DNA of 64,000 nt, from positions 1-64,000 of the forward strand of contig CAZNJE010000013.1 in the NCBI GenBank assembly GCA_964573295.1, written 5' to 3'. The notes under the pieces were generated by a model, which was not told the origin of the DNA, ran no database searches, and saw only the letters and a program-made list of their open reading frames with translations. This stretch comes from CAYQJL01 sp964573295. Its GTDB lineage: Bacteria > Eisenbacteria > RBG-16-71-46 > CAIMUX01 > WJJG01. Of the stretch, positions 35,903-45,498 are shown piece after piece (within the stretch, counting starts at the first letter, position 1; the number at the start of each line of letters is the position of its first letter). The position numbers and the translations under genes are program-made.

Positions 35903-37796
35903 AGTCGAGGTTTTCCTCTAGGGACGAAAGAACGATGCGCCGCTGGGTGGCAGCCGGCAAAATGGTGATCCGCTTTCCGGCGAGCACTTCCTCGATCGCG
36001 TCCCAGTGCAGGCGAATACGATGAACATTCTCGTCGATTCCGAAGGCGTGCTGTTGCAAGCGAAACCGGTCGGCTCCGCCCAGGGCAGCCACAACCCGGG
36101 TGATCGAATCGGCCTCGGCCGCCTTGACCAGAGCAACGGCTTGGCCACGGCTGCGGGGCACCAGTTCGTTGCTGTATTCGTGCGCCCGATGGATGACCTC
36201 GCTCTTTGTCTCCTTGGCGCTCACCACGGCCCGGTACTGTGGTACGACCGGAAGGGGCGGATGGGCTTCGAGCGAGTAGACCTGGTGGATGGCCACGCCG
36301 ATGTCCAGTTCGGCCGCCCGCCGTCTCAAGCGAGGCAGCAGAGTGTCCTGAAGCCGCTGGCGATCGGACGTCAGCAAGCCGTCGAGGGGGATGTGCCGCT
36401 GCACGGCATGGACTTCATGGGCGAAGGCGGCCCGGAGGATCTCGACGGGATCCCGGGCTTGGAGCCCAAAGCGCACGGGATCGATGATCCGATAGTAGCA
36501 CACCACGCGACTGTCGACGAGATTCTCATCGCCGGTCAGCGTCAGTGCCTCCTCGGGACGTGTGCGGAAGCGCCCCTGTGTATGCATCGCTTCCCATAGA
36601 TTGGCGGAAAGCGAGTCATCCTCGGCATTGAGGTCGGTGCGGAATCCGAGCTCCAGGCGAGAGAGAAGACCGGTACCGATGATCTCGACCGTCCCGAAGG
36701 GCGGCGGCGCGTGAAGGTGCAGGCCGGGGCCGTGCACCGCCACCGCGCGTCCCAGGCCGATCTCGACACCTTCCTCCCAGGGCTGGACGCTGTAGAACCC
36801 AAGCCCCCCGTAGAGCCCCAGGATCAACACGACCAGTGCGACCAGAACGAGCGGCGCATGACGTCTGATCCACGCGTCCTGGAGAAAGAACGGGGGACGG
36901 ATGCGTGCGATCCGTTCGTTCAAGCGTCGCCCACTCGCCCGCAGGCTTCGTCCGAGCTCGACCGGCCACCGGGGCAAGACGATCGCTCGCACGACGCGCT
37001 GCAGGCGCAGGGGCAGCCGTTCGAAGCCCCGGGCCAGGCTCTGCTGCATCGCCCGCCCCGTCTTCGCCAGCGAGGCGGGCCAGCGGACGCGCAGTTGGCC
37101 AACCGTGCGGATCAAGAGACGGACGGTCATATTGAGGATCGCCAGTCCGATCAAGGCCGTCATCGCGCGTTCGATGTCCAGGCCGAAATAGCCGACCAGC
37201 AACGTGACCCACACCCCGAACGAGGTCAGAAAGTCGGAATGGGTATGCGCCCCTTCGGCTTCGAAGAGCGGAGAATCGTACCGCCGTCCGATGCGCTTCT
37301 TGTAGCCGGCCATGACGAAGGTCACGACCAGCGCGCAGGAGATGCCGACAAACGCGATCACCTGATTCGGGTCGCGGGCCTGGATGAAGCGGTCGGGCGG
37401 ATTCTGGACGACGTAGGTCAGAAGTTCCACGGCGCCCACGCCCATGACCCCGGCCACGCCCAGGCATAGGAGCGATTCGGCGAACCGCCCCCAGCTCTTC
37501 GATAGATAACGGTGGTTGACCAGGATCGACAGCAGCACGGTCGCGGTCACACCCAGGTCGCCCACCGAGTGGAACGTATCGGCCAGCAATACCGTGCTAC
37601 CGGTCAGACGAGAGAGACCATACAGAAGTACGATCAGCCCGGTGTCGGCGCCGATCGCGAGGAGCGAGGCGCGCACGAGGGCCTTGAAGCGAATGGACTC
37701 CGTGGACATACGCTGCGGCCCACCGCGCTCGCATGTTTCGGGCTCGTGTGTACCCTGTTTGGCGGTACCGTGCTCGGGTCTGTCAGTTGCAGGCAT
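35895..37796 (-). CDS. Fusion of CDF metal transporter and HflK-like SPFH domain
   Basis: 633 residues. Part 1 (about 35-235) is a six-TM CDF transporter with HxxxD in TM2 (ADTFHSVGD, H76/D80) and TM5 (EGAHTHSD, H184/D188), so the transport site looks intact. The usual C-terminal metal-sensing domain of CDF proteins is missing. A basic linker (about 236-312) leads to a seventh TM (about 315-335) and a full SPFH domain (GFYSVQPWEEGVEIGLGRAV, GPGLHLHAPPPFG, YYRIIDPVRFGLQ), then a KAAEADSI coiled coil. ATG 37796 has GAGGGGG upstream; ATG 37709 is the alternative. First gene of the overlapping operon. Confidence 0.9.
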   Translation of the reverse strand: MPATDRPEHGTAKQGTHEPETCERGGPQRMSTESIRFKALVRASLLAIGADTGLIVLLYGLSRLTGSTVLLADTFHSVGDLGVTATVLLSILVNHRYLSKSWGRFAESLLCLGVAGVMGVGAVELLTYVVQNPPDRFIQARDPNQVIAFVGISCALVVTFVMAGYKKRIGRRYDSPLFEAEGAHTHSDFLTSFGVWVTLLVGYFGLDIERAMTALIGLAILNMTVRLLIRTVGQLRVRWPASLAKTGRAMQQSLARGFERLPLRLQRVVRAIVLPRWPVELGRSLRASGRRLNERIARIRPPFFLQDAWIRRHAPLVLVALVVLILGLYGGLGFYSVQPWEEGVEIGLGRAVAVHGPGLHLHAPPPFGTVEIIGTGLLSRLELGFRTDLNAEDDSLSANLWEAMHTQGRFRTRPEEALTLTGDENLVDSRVVCYYRIIDPVRFGLQARDPVEILRAAFAHEVHAVQRHIPLDGLLTSDRQRLQDTLLPRLRRRAAELDIGVAIHQVYSLEAHPPLPVVPQYRAVVSAKETKSEVIHRAHEYSNELVPRSRGQAVALVKAAEADSITRVVAALGGADRFRLQQHAFGIDENVHRIRLHWDAIEEVLAGKRITILPAATQRRIVLSSLEENLDYE

Positions 37797-37903
37797 CCGG
37801 CCCCCTCGTGGGTCTCAAAACCACGATACGGGGACCCCGCGCATCGGCGCGGAGCCCCCGCAAATCAGATCAATGCGTAGGACGATTCCAGCCTAGATCG
37901 CGC

Positions 37904-39673
37904 TTACTGGAGCACGGTCAGCCGCTTCGTCTCGATGTAACCGTTGACGTCGAGCTTGTACCAGTAGGTACCGCTGGCGCAACGAAGGCCGTTGGCGTCC
38001 GTGCCGTCCCACATCAGCGAGTGGGCGCCGGCCGACATCGTCTGATCGGTCAATGTCCGAACCGTACGACCCTGCACATCGAGAATCTCCAGCGAGGCGT
38101 GCACCTCGTTGGGCAGATCGAACTTGATGTTGGTGGTCGCCCGCACCGGATTCGGCCAGTTGGCGTACAGCAGCCCGCCGGAGCGAACGTCGTCGTTCGT
38201 GCCCGGTTCGAACGGCTCGTCGTCCAGAATCGGCGTCGGCTCGTCAAACAGGGTGAAGATCGCCAGCGCAAGCTCGGTGTTGTCCAGGTAGTTGCCCACC
38301 ACCGGGTCGAGCTCATCCGCGTAGGAAGCCAGGACGTTCGAGCCATAGCCCTTGTAGAAGAACGGAATGGCCTGGTTCGTATGTCCCGCCGAATTGGTCG
38401 GATTCTGCCAGTCGTCCCCGGGAGCACTGTAGAAGTAGAAGCCGGGAACTACGCCAGGGCCGTTGTCGGCGACCGGAGCGAACCAGGTATCGGGGTTCTC
38501 CGGATCGACGCCATCACCCCACAAGAAGCCGGTCTCGTGGTCACCGGTGACCACGACCAGTGTCTCGTTCCAGTTGCTGTGGGTCTCAACCCAGTCGACG
38601 ACCGCCTGGAAGGCGTTGTTCCAGTCATTCTGCTCTTCGATCTGGCGACCCATCAGGCGGGCGTGACCCGCCCAGTCGATGGCGCCACCCTCGATCATCA
38701 GGGCGAAGCCGTCGGCATCCTGGCCCAGGACGTTCAGTGCACCGCGCGCCATCGTCTCGAGCGTGGGGACATTCGCGATCATCGGATCGTGGTAAGGGGG
38801 GAGGGTGGTGTTGTAGTTGCCGCCGTAGGGCACGCTGTCGCCGCTGCGGTTGAACTGCAGGGTGTGCGAGACCTGGGTCACACCAAAGACCTTCTCAGCC
38901 TGGAGAGAGCCGTCGGCCAGCGCCTCGAAGTCGGCCTTCTCATCCATGAAGGTCCAATCGGTCATGCCGCTGGACAGATCCGTCCACAGATCGTAGCCGC
39001 CAACATACTTCCAGTCACCCGGCGCCTCCGGGTCGCCGGGATCCCATTGGCCGTCGGCGTCGTAGTTCGGGTGACCGCAACCCATCACGACTTCGGCATC
39101 ACTGGCGGCCAGCTCTTGGGCGATTTCGGCGTAGTTGTTGCGGCTCTCGTTGTGGGCGACGAAGGTGGCAGGGGTCGCATGGCTCAGCTGCACACTGGTA
39201 ATGACGCCGGTAGCCTTGCCAAGTTCCTCGGCCCGCTCGAAGATGTGGAAAAGCGGCTCGCGCTGGCCCGGACCGTCACCGATGCTCATGCCGATTGATC
39301 CCTTGTAGGTCTTGACGCCCGCCGACATGGCCGTACCCGCCGCCGCCGAGTCGGTGGCGTAGTTCTGCATGTACCACCAGTCGTTCCAGGCCATGTCCGG
39401 ATCATAGCCGTAGATGCCGACGAAACCACCGCCACCGTACGGGGGGGTCTCGCCACCTTCGAGGTACATGTAGTTCGTCATGCCGCAGTAGTTCCACGTC
39501 GGATCCACCTCGTACTCCATTCGCTCGCCCTGGTAGTAGGCCGTGGCGTCCAAAGTGGACTGGCCCCAACCATCGGAAATCATGATGATCACGTTCTTGA
39601 GCTCGGCCTGGGCGGTTCCCACCGCTAGAACCAGCGCCAGCACGACGAGCAGTCCCTTGATGCTTCCTCGCAT
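37904..39673 (-). CDS. phoA: Secreted alkaline phosphatase with FlgD-Ig C terminus
   Basis: 589 residues. The signal peptide ends at TAQAELK. The metal and catalytic motifs of PhoA-type phosphatases are present: MISDGWG, the nucleophile Ser in YATDSAAAGTAMSAGVKT, IEGGAIDWAGH, and VVVTGDHETG. Length exceeds E. coli PhoA because of a FlgD-Ig module at about 505-589 (ILDVQGRTVRT, WDGTDANGLRCASGTYWYK). Predicted extracytoplasmic phosphomonoesterase. AAGGAGGAG precedes ATG 39673. No Pho box was recognised. Confidence 0.94.
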   Translation of the reverse strand: MRGSIKGLLVVLALVLAVGTAQAELKNVIIMISDGWGQSTLDATAYYQGERMEYEVDPTWNYCGMTNYMYLEGGETPPYGGGGFVGIYGYDPDMAWNDWWYMQNYATDSAAAGTAMSAGVKTYKGSIGMSIGDGPGQREPLFHIFERAEELGKATGVITSVQLSHATPATFVAHNESRNNYAEIAQELAASDAEVVMGCGHPNYDADGQWDPGDPEAPGDWKYVGGYDLWTDLSSGMTDWTFMDEKADFEALADGSLQAEKVFGVTQVSHTLQFNRSGDSVPYGGNYNTTLPPYHDPMIANVPTLETMARGALNVLGQDADGFALMIEGGAIDWAGHARLMGRQIEEQNDWNNAFQAVVDWVETHSNWNETLVVVTGDHETGFLWGDGVDPENPDTWFAPVADNGPGVVPGFYFYSAPGDDWQNPTNSAGHTNQAIPFFYKGYGSNVLASYADELDPVVGNYLDNTELALAIFTLFDEPTPILDDEPFEPGTNDDVRSGGLLYANWPNPVRATTNIKFDLPNEVHASLEILDVQGRTVRTLTDQTMSAGAHSLMWDGTDANGLRCASGTYWYKLDVNGYIETKRLTVLQ

Positions 39674-39980
39674 TGTGTCTCCTCCTTAGAGATACGACTC
39701 CATGGCTGACTTGGGTGACTTCAAACCCAATCCCAATGTGACAACCGTCGATGACGGGGACGCGAACGACCCTCCGTGGTCCATGTGCATGCGATGAGAC
39801 GTGCTCTCCCTGAGGGAAAGTGGATTCGTCGCCAGCGGGAACCGGACGAACCGTTCACTCCCGACGCCGGGGACTATGCTCCATCGTTGTCAATGTGTAG
39901 TGTGCCGGAAATTAGGAATGCATGAATCGACCGGGAGGGATAGCTCCCGTTGGCGAATGCTGAGGGGCTGGCTGAGGCGC
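39674..39980. other. Intergenic region upstream of phoA
   Basis: About 300 bases between the czcA-like stop and phoA start, holding the phoA promoter. A short inverted repeat TTGGGT/ACCCAA (39711-39716, 39725-39730) is the only structure I see. Confidence 0.4.
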
Positions 39981-42900
39981 CTACTTCGTCTGGACGGCGG
40001 TCCGCCGCCCGCGCCCGAACATTCGGTAGATCGCCGGCAAAACGATCAGCGTCAGGATGTTCGCCGAGACCACCCCGCCGATCACCACGGTCGCCAGGGG
40101 CCGCTGCACCTCCGCGCCGATGCCGGTGTTGAGCGCCATGGGCACGAAACCCAGAGCGGCGACCATCGTTGTCATCAGCACCGGGCGCAGGCGCATCAGC
40201 GCGCCCTGCTCGATCGCTTCATCGGGCGGCTCGCCCGACTCCAGCCGCCGCCGCATGGTGGAGACCAGGACAAGCCCATCGAGCATCGCCACGCCGCAGA
40301 CGGCCACAAAGCCGATCCCGGCCGAGACCGTGTAGGGCATGTCACGCAGCCAGAGGGCCAGGATCCCGCCCACCGCCGCAAAGGGGGCGCCGGTAAAGAT
40401 GATGAACGCGTCCCGCACCGAGTTCATGCTGTTGTAGAGCAGGAACAGAATCAGAAGCAGTGCTGCCGGTACGATAAGCCTAAGACTCCTGCGCGCCCGC
40501 TCCATATGCTCGAACTGCCCCGCCATGCGCACGAAGTAGCCCGGCGGCATGTCGACCTCCGCCGCAATTCGATCGCGGGCCTCGGCCACGAAGCTACCCA
40601 CGTCACGGCCGTCGACGTTACATTGGACGACGATCCGGCGCTTCTGCCACTCCCGCGTGACCGTCGCGGGGCCTTCCACGTGCTCGATGGTCGCCAGTTG
40701 ATCCAGGGGAATGCGCGCGCCGGCGGCGGTGGGTACGAGGATCCTTCGCAGGGCGTCCGGGTGATCCCGGTAGCGTTCGGGCAAGCGCAGCACCAGGTCG
40801 AACCGGCGCTGGTCCTCTCGAATCTCACCCACCCGCACGCCGCCGACCGCTTCGACCAACTCCAGCACATGCTGGGCCGAGACGCCGTGGCGCGCCACGG
40901 CGTCCTGGTCCACCCGCACCTCGAGTATGGGCTGCCCGGTGATCTGCTCCACGTAGAGGTCGGTGGCGCCCTCGATCGAATCGAGGACATCGGCCACCTG
41001 GTCGGCGGTTTCGCGCAACCGGCCGAGGTCGTCGCCGAAGATCTTGACCCCGATGTCGGTGCGGATGCCGGCAATCATCTCGTTGACGCGCATCTCGATC
41101 GGCTGCGTGAAGATCATGCGCATCCCGGGCAGACCTGCCAGGTCGGCGCGCATGTGCTCGACCAGCTCATCCTGCGTACTCGCCCGCGTCCACTCATCTC
41201 GCGGGGTCAGGGTGATGAAGATGTCGGTCAGCTCCATCCCCATCGGGTCGGTGGCCACCTCCGCTGTGCCGGTACGCGCCCACACATCGCGAACCTCGTC
41301 GGGAAACTTCTCGAGGATCACCTTCTCGATCTGCGTGCCGTAGCGGATCGACTCCTCCAGCGACACGCCGGCCAACCGGACGGTGTTGATGACGATGCCT
41401 CCCTCCGATAGCCGCGGAATGAATTCCGATCCGATGGTGAGCCCCAACGCCGCGGCGCCGGCCACCACCAACACCGCGCCGGCGATGACCGCACGCCGCC
41501 GCTGCAGCACGAAGTGGATGACCGGCCGGTAAAGGCGCTTCGCCAAGCGCGCGAACCAGCTCTCGCTGAATGTCTGTCCCCGCTTGAGCGCCAGGCTGGC
41601 CAGCACCGGCATGAGAGTGAGCGAGAGAATCATCGAACCCGCCAAGGCGAACAGCAGGGTCAGCGCCATCGGCCGGAAGAGCTTGCCCTCGATCCCTTCC
41701 AGAGCGAGCACGGGTAGGAAGACGACGGCGATGATGAGCTCGCCGTACATCGTGGGCATGCGCACCTCGAGGGCCGCGTCGCGCACCGTCTCTAGAACCG
41801 AACGACGCTGATCTCCCTCGCAGCGCTCATCTCCCTCGGAAAGCTTTCTGACGCTATTCTCCACCATGACGACCGAGCTGTCGACGAGCAGACCGAAGTC
41901 GATTGCCCCCAGGCTCAGCAGGCTGCCGGCGATGCCGAAGCGAGCCATCCCCTGAGCCGCGAAAAGCATCGACAGCGGGATCGCCGAGGCCACGATCAAG
42001 CCGGCGCGGATGTTGCCGAGGAAGGCGAAGAGCACCGCGATCACCAAAAGGGCGCCAAGCAACAGGTTCTCCTCGACGGTCCTGAGCACTTCGTCGACGA
42101 GCTCGGTTCGTTCGTAGACCGGCCGGATCTCGACCCCCGCGGGCAGGATCTTGCGGATCTCCTCCATCCGCTGCTGCAGGCGGGTCGTCACCTCGTGGCT
42201 GTTCTCGCCCATCAGCATGAAGCCGAGCCCCAGCACGACCTCACCCTCGCCGTTGGCGGTCACCGCCCCGCGGCGAATCTCGTACCCCTCGCGGACCTCG
42301 CCAATGTCGCGCACGTGGACCGGCACGCCGTCGTGGGCGGTGATCACGATGTTGCCGATCTCCTCGAGGCTGGTCGTGAGGCTCACCCCCTGGACCAGAT
42401 GAAGCTCGCCGGCTTGCTCCAGGTACCCGCCGCCGACATTGAGATTGTTGCGCGCCAGGGCACCGGCGACCTCGTCGAAGGTGAGCTCGTACTTCGTCAG
42501 TCGCACGGGATCGATCATCACGTGGAACTGCTTCTTCTCGCCGCCCCAGGTGTTGACCTCCGCCACCCCGGCGACCGACTGCAATCGCGGCTTGATGACC
42601 CAATCGTGCAGGGTGGTCAGCTCCCGCAACGTGTGCGTCTCGCTGGAGAGGACGTAGTGGTAGATCTCCCCCAGTCCGGTCGCCACCGGCCCCATCTGGG
42701 GCTGGGCGATGCCCTCGGGCAGCTGGGCCCCTTGCAGACGTTCCATCACGAGCTGGCGGGCGAAGTAGATATCGGTGCCGTCTTCGAAGATCACGGTCAC
42801 CTGCGACAGTCCGAACTTCGAGATCGAGCGGACCTCCTCCAGGCCCGGCAACCCCGAGATCGCCCGTTCGACGGGGAAGCTGATCTGTTGCTCGATCTCC

Positions 42901-43076
42901 AGCGGCGAGAGGGCCGGGGCGGTCGTGTTGATCTGCACCTGGACCGGGGTCGTATCCGGAAAGGCATCCACAGGCAGGCGCAGCACGGTGTGCACCCCCA
43001 CCCCGATCAACACCAGGGTGAGAACGATGACCGTCAAGCGGTGATTCAGGGACCAGTTGATGATCGCGCTCAGCAT
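39981..43076 (-). CDS. CzcA-type heavy-metal efflux RND transporter
   Basis: 1031 residues, inner-membrane proton-driven pump. The 12-TM RND layout starts at MLSAIINWSLNHRL. The TM4 signature IDFGLLVDSSVVMVEN places it in the heavy-metal (HME) class, closest to the Zn/Co/Cd type rather than the Cu/Ag type. PVDAFPDTTPVQVQI and VRLAGVSLEESI are further CzcA marks. A short Asp/Glu/Arg-rich insertion (EGDERCEGDQRR) arises from a duplicated DNA stretch. It follows the CzcB-like adaptor in one operon. A dedicated TolC gene is missing here; the tripartite system at 52.8 kb or another locus may supply it. Confidence 0.94.
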   Translation of the reverse strand: MLSAIINWSLNHRLTVIVLTLVLIGVGVHTVLRLPVDAFPDTTPVQVQINTTAPALSPLEIEQQISFPVERAISGLPGLEEVRSISKFGLSQVTVIFEDGTDIYFARQLVMERLQGAQLPEGIAQPQMGPVATGLGEIYHYVLSSETHTLRELTTLHDWVIKPRLQSVAGVAEVNTWGGEKKQFHVMIDPVRLTKYELTFDEVAGALARNNLNVGGGYLEQAGELHLVQGVSLTTSLEEIGNIVITAHDGVPVHVRDIGEVREGYEIRRGAVTANGEGEVVLGLGFMLMGENSHEVTTRLQQRMEEIRKILPAGVEIRPVYERTELVDEVLRTVEENLLLGALLVIAVLFAFLGNIRAGLIVASAIPLSMLFAAQGMARFGIAGSLLSLGAIDFGLLVDSSVVMVENSVRKLSEGDERCEGDQRRSVLETVRDAALEVRMPTMYGELIIAVVFLPVLALEGIEGKLFRPMALTLLFALAGSMILSLTLMPVLASLALKRGQTFSESWFARLAKRLYRPVIHFVLQRRRAVIAGAVLVVAGAAALGLTIGSEFIPRLSEGGIVINTVRLAGVSLEESIRYGTQIEKVILEKFPDEVRDVWARTGTAEVATDPMGMELTDIFITLTPRDEWTRASTQDELVEHMRADLAGLPGMRMIFTQPIEMRVNEMIAGIRTDIGVKIFGDDLGRLRETADQVADVLDSIEGATDLYVEQITGQPILEVRVDQDAVARHGVSAQHVLELVEAVGGVRVGEIREDQRRFDLVLRLPERYRDHPDALRRILVPTAAGARIPLDQLATIEHVEGPATVTREWQKRRIVVQCNVDGRDVGSFVAEARDRIAAEVDMPPGYFVRMAGQFEHMERARRSLRLIVPAALLLILFLLYNSMNSVRDAFIIFTGAPFAAVGGILALWLRDMPYTVSAGIGFVAVCGVAMLDGLVLVSTMRRRLESGEPPDEAIEQGALMRLRPVLMTTMVAALGFVPMALNTGIGAEVQRPLATVVIGGVVSANILTLIVLPAIYRMFGRGRRTAVQTK

Positions 43077-43179
43077 GCTCGGCTCCTTCTGTTGACCCTA
43101 GCGGGCGGCCCAAGGCCGTGCGGTACAGGGCCGATCGGTCCGCACGCAGGAACCCATCGGCCGCGCCCCGCCCGGTGTC

Positions 43180-44835
43180 CTACTGGCCCGGATGCACCTC
43201 GCAACAACCGGCACCCAGGTTGCCGCGCAGGATCTCGGTCTTGAGCAGGAAGCTTCCCTGGGTGACGACCTCGTCTCCGGGGGCGATGCCCGCGAGCACC
43301 TGGTAGGACCCGCCCTGGGCGTCGCGCAGCTGTACCGCGCGGGGCTGGTAGACCGCATCGCTCTGCTTCACGAAGACCACATTGCAGCAGCCCTCCCACT
43401 GGACGGCCGCCTGGGGAACGACCAGGGCCGGTTCGCGATCCCGCACCAGGACATTCGCCTCCGCGAACATGTGTGCCTTCAGCAGGCCGGTGGAGTTGTC
43501 GAACTCGGCGCGGGCCCGCAGCGTGCGCGTGCGCGGATCCAGCTCCGCGCTCACCCAGCTGATGTAGCCGCCGAAAACCCGCTCGGGCAGACTGGCGACG
43601 CGCAAGGTCACGGTCTGTCCCTTGGCAATCTCATCGAGGTCGGCCTCGTAGACATCGAGGATCGCCCACATCTGGGTCACATCGGCGACCGCGAAGAGCG
43701 GCTTGGCCGGACCGACGACTTCACCCACGACGGCATGCCGCTCCACGACCACCGCATCGAAGGAGGCGGTGATCAGGTAGCGGGGACTCGTGTCCTGGGT
43801 TCGCGTGATGGCGTCGATCTCGTCGGCGGAGAGCCCGAAGCTCAGGAGCATCTGCTCGGCTTCGGCCAGCTCGATGCGACTCTCGGCCAGTTGGGTCTCC
43901 ATCTCGAGCAGCACCTTCTCGCTGGATAGGCCGCTCGCGTGCAGCTCGGCCTCGCGCTCGTGATTCTGCCTCCGGAGCTTGGTGACCGCCCGCGCTTTGA
44001 GGTAGTGCGACTTCGCCACGCCCAGGTCGGGCGAGGTGATGACGGCCAGCACGTCGCCGGCTTCGACCTCATCGCCCAAGTCGGCATGGACCTCCGCCAC
44101 GATCCCCGGCATCTGCGGGGCCAGACGGGCGTAGAGGTTGCGGTTGTAGTCGAGCACGGCATTGCACTCGACCCACCGGCTGACCGGCTGAACCCGCGCC
44201 GTGGCGAACTCGAGTCCCGCCTCTTGGGCAATCGCCGGAGAAGCGAGGCGTACGATCGAGTTCACCTTGGCGCACACGGTGGCCGGCGCCTGGTGCATTC
44301 GGGAAGGTGTGGCCGCACCCAGATCCCAACCGGACCCGCCAGCCTGTTCGCCGCCCCCGGTCACTGGAGCGGGAGACACGTTGCCGCCCGCCGCGGCCTG
44401 GACGGGAGACCAGGCACCAGCGCCAGCTTCCGCGTGGGCGGCCGAGCCTGCCCCGCCGCCACCCGCGTTCGCCGGGGCCACCTCGGGATTGCAGATGGCG
44501 CACTGCGACTCGGGCCGCTCGTGCGGGGCACACCAATCCCCCACCGCCTTGAACGCGGGGATGAGAGCGGAATTGCACTGGTAGCACAAAGCCTCCGGCA
44601 CGCCGTGGCCGGGGCACGGTCCCATCGACTCGATCAGGGACGGATTGCAGAAAGGACACTGGGCCTCGGCGATCTGGTGCTCGGCGCAGAATGCACCCTC
44701 TTGGGCCGACACCGACGCGTCGGATCCCAGCACCTCGGCCTCGCGGCCATCCTGCCGGTCGCAGCCGAGCTGCGCCGCGGCCAGGATCAGCAGCAAGATC
44801 ACGAGAGACCATCCCAGGGATTGGATGCGCTTCAT
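43180..44835 (-). CDS. CzcB-type periplasmic adaptor lipoprotein with three metal-binding repeats
   Basis: 551 residues, lipobox LAAAQLGC. After the signal come three tandem C-x-x-H-x3-E-x2-C-x2-C-N units (CAEHQIAEAQCPFCN; CPGHGVPEALCYQCN; CAPHERPESQCAICN). A Gly/Ala-rich linker (about 125-185) leads to the adaptor proper: barrel-sandwich (PGIVAEVHADLGDEVEAGDVL), alpha-hairpin and beta-barrel. The tail GAGCCEVHPG and an internal GCC add thiols. The Cys/His units may collect metal for the CzcA-like partner downstream. ATG 44835 follows GGGAGGAG. Confidence 0.92.
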   Translation of the reverse strand: MKRIQSLGWSLVILLLILAAAQLGCDRQDGREAEVLGSDASVSAQEGAFCAEHQIAEAQCPFCNPSLIESMGPCPGHGVPEALCYQCNSALIPAFKAVGDWCAPHERPESQCAICNPEVAPANAGGGGAGSAAHAEAGAGAWSPVQAAAGGNVSPAPVTGGGEQAGGSGWDLGAATPSRMHQAPATVCAKVNSIVRLASPAIAQEAGLEFATARVQPVSRWVECNAVLDYNRNLYARLAPQMPGIVAEVHADLGDEVEAGDVLAVITSPDLGVAKSHYLKARAVTKLRRQNHEREAELHASGLSSEKVLLEMETQLAESRIELAEAEQMLLSFGLSADEIDAITRTQDTSPRYLITASFDAVVVERHAVVGEVVGPAKPLFAVADVTQMWAILDVYEADLDEIAKGQTVTLRVASLPERVFGGYISWVSAELDPRTRTLRARAEFDNSTGLLKAHMFAEANVLVRDREPALVVPQAAVQWEGCCNVVFVKQSDAVYQPRAVQLRDAQGGSYQVLAGIAPGDEVVTQGSFLLKTEILRGNLGAGCCEVHPGQ

Positions 44836-44990
44836 GGCTATTCTCCTCCCGATGTGCACGCGAGCGTGCCCGCTGATCGACACGTGCGTGCGCATGACGG
44901 CGGCCTACTCTGCTCGGATGCCTGCCGGCAAAGAGTCCGCCCGTTGTCTGTTCGGACAAGAAAGGTTGGTGGTGATGGCGAGACCGGGTA

Positions 44991-45437
44991 CTAGGAGCGG
45001 GGAGGATGGAAGATGTCCACCGGATCCAGCGAGCAGAAGACCCCAATCACGGGGATCCGGTGGGGGCGGACCACGTAACGGGGCGAAAGGGTGACCGGTC
45101 GTGGCTGGAGGACCAAGAGCCCCGCGCAGCACGATCGGAAACAGCTGTGGCAGGCGGTGGGGCAGCCGGTGGGGCAGCAGTCGTTCTGATCGGCGCCGAA
45201 ATCGGGACAAGCGTTCAGCGCCGATGAGAGCGGCTCATCGAAATCCGACGCCCGTTCGTCCGGCCGGCGCTCGTCTGGTAGGGAGATGGGCTCACAGGCC
45301 TCCTCCTCAGCTGAGCACCCACACCGGTTCGCCGCCGCGGCCGAGGCGCGATCAGCGCCCACGGCGAACACGGGCGTGCTTCCCAGTCCCATCGTGACCA
45401 GGAGCAAGCATGTGATGATGCAAGGCAAGGTGTTCAT
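44991..45437 (-). CDS. Secreted Cys-rich small protein, possible metal-binding
   Basis: 148 residues, with a signal peptide (core IITCLLLVTMGLG) ending near VFAVGA. Mature Cys clusters are NRCGCSAEEEACEP and DCCPTGCPTACHSCFRSCCAG, spaced like thiol ligands. The last third (LSPRYVVRPHRIPV) lacks Cys. Position, directly upstream of the CzcB/CzcA operon and on its strand, suggests a periplasmic metal sponge or sensor. The ribosome site is weak (ATG 45437). Function is inferred from context and composition only. Confidence 0.6.
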   Translation of the reverse strand: MNTLPCIITCLLLVTMGLGSTPVFAVGADRASAAAANRCGCSAEEEACEPISLPDERRPDERASDFDEPLSSALNACPDFGADQNDCCPTGCPTACHSCFRSCCAGLLVLQPRPVTLSPRYVVRPHRIPVIGVFCSLDPVDIFHPPRS

Positions 45438-45498
45438 CCCGTGAACCGTCCGCCTACCCGTCATGAACGCAAGCCGAGGCACTGCTCTCACTGTGACC

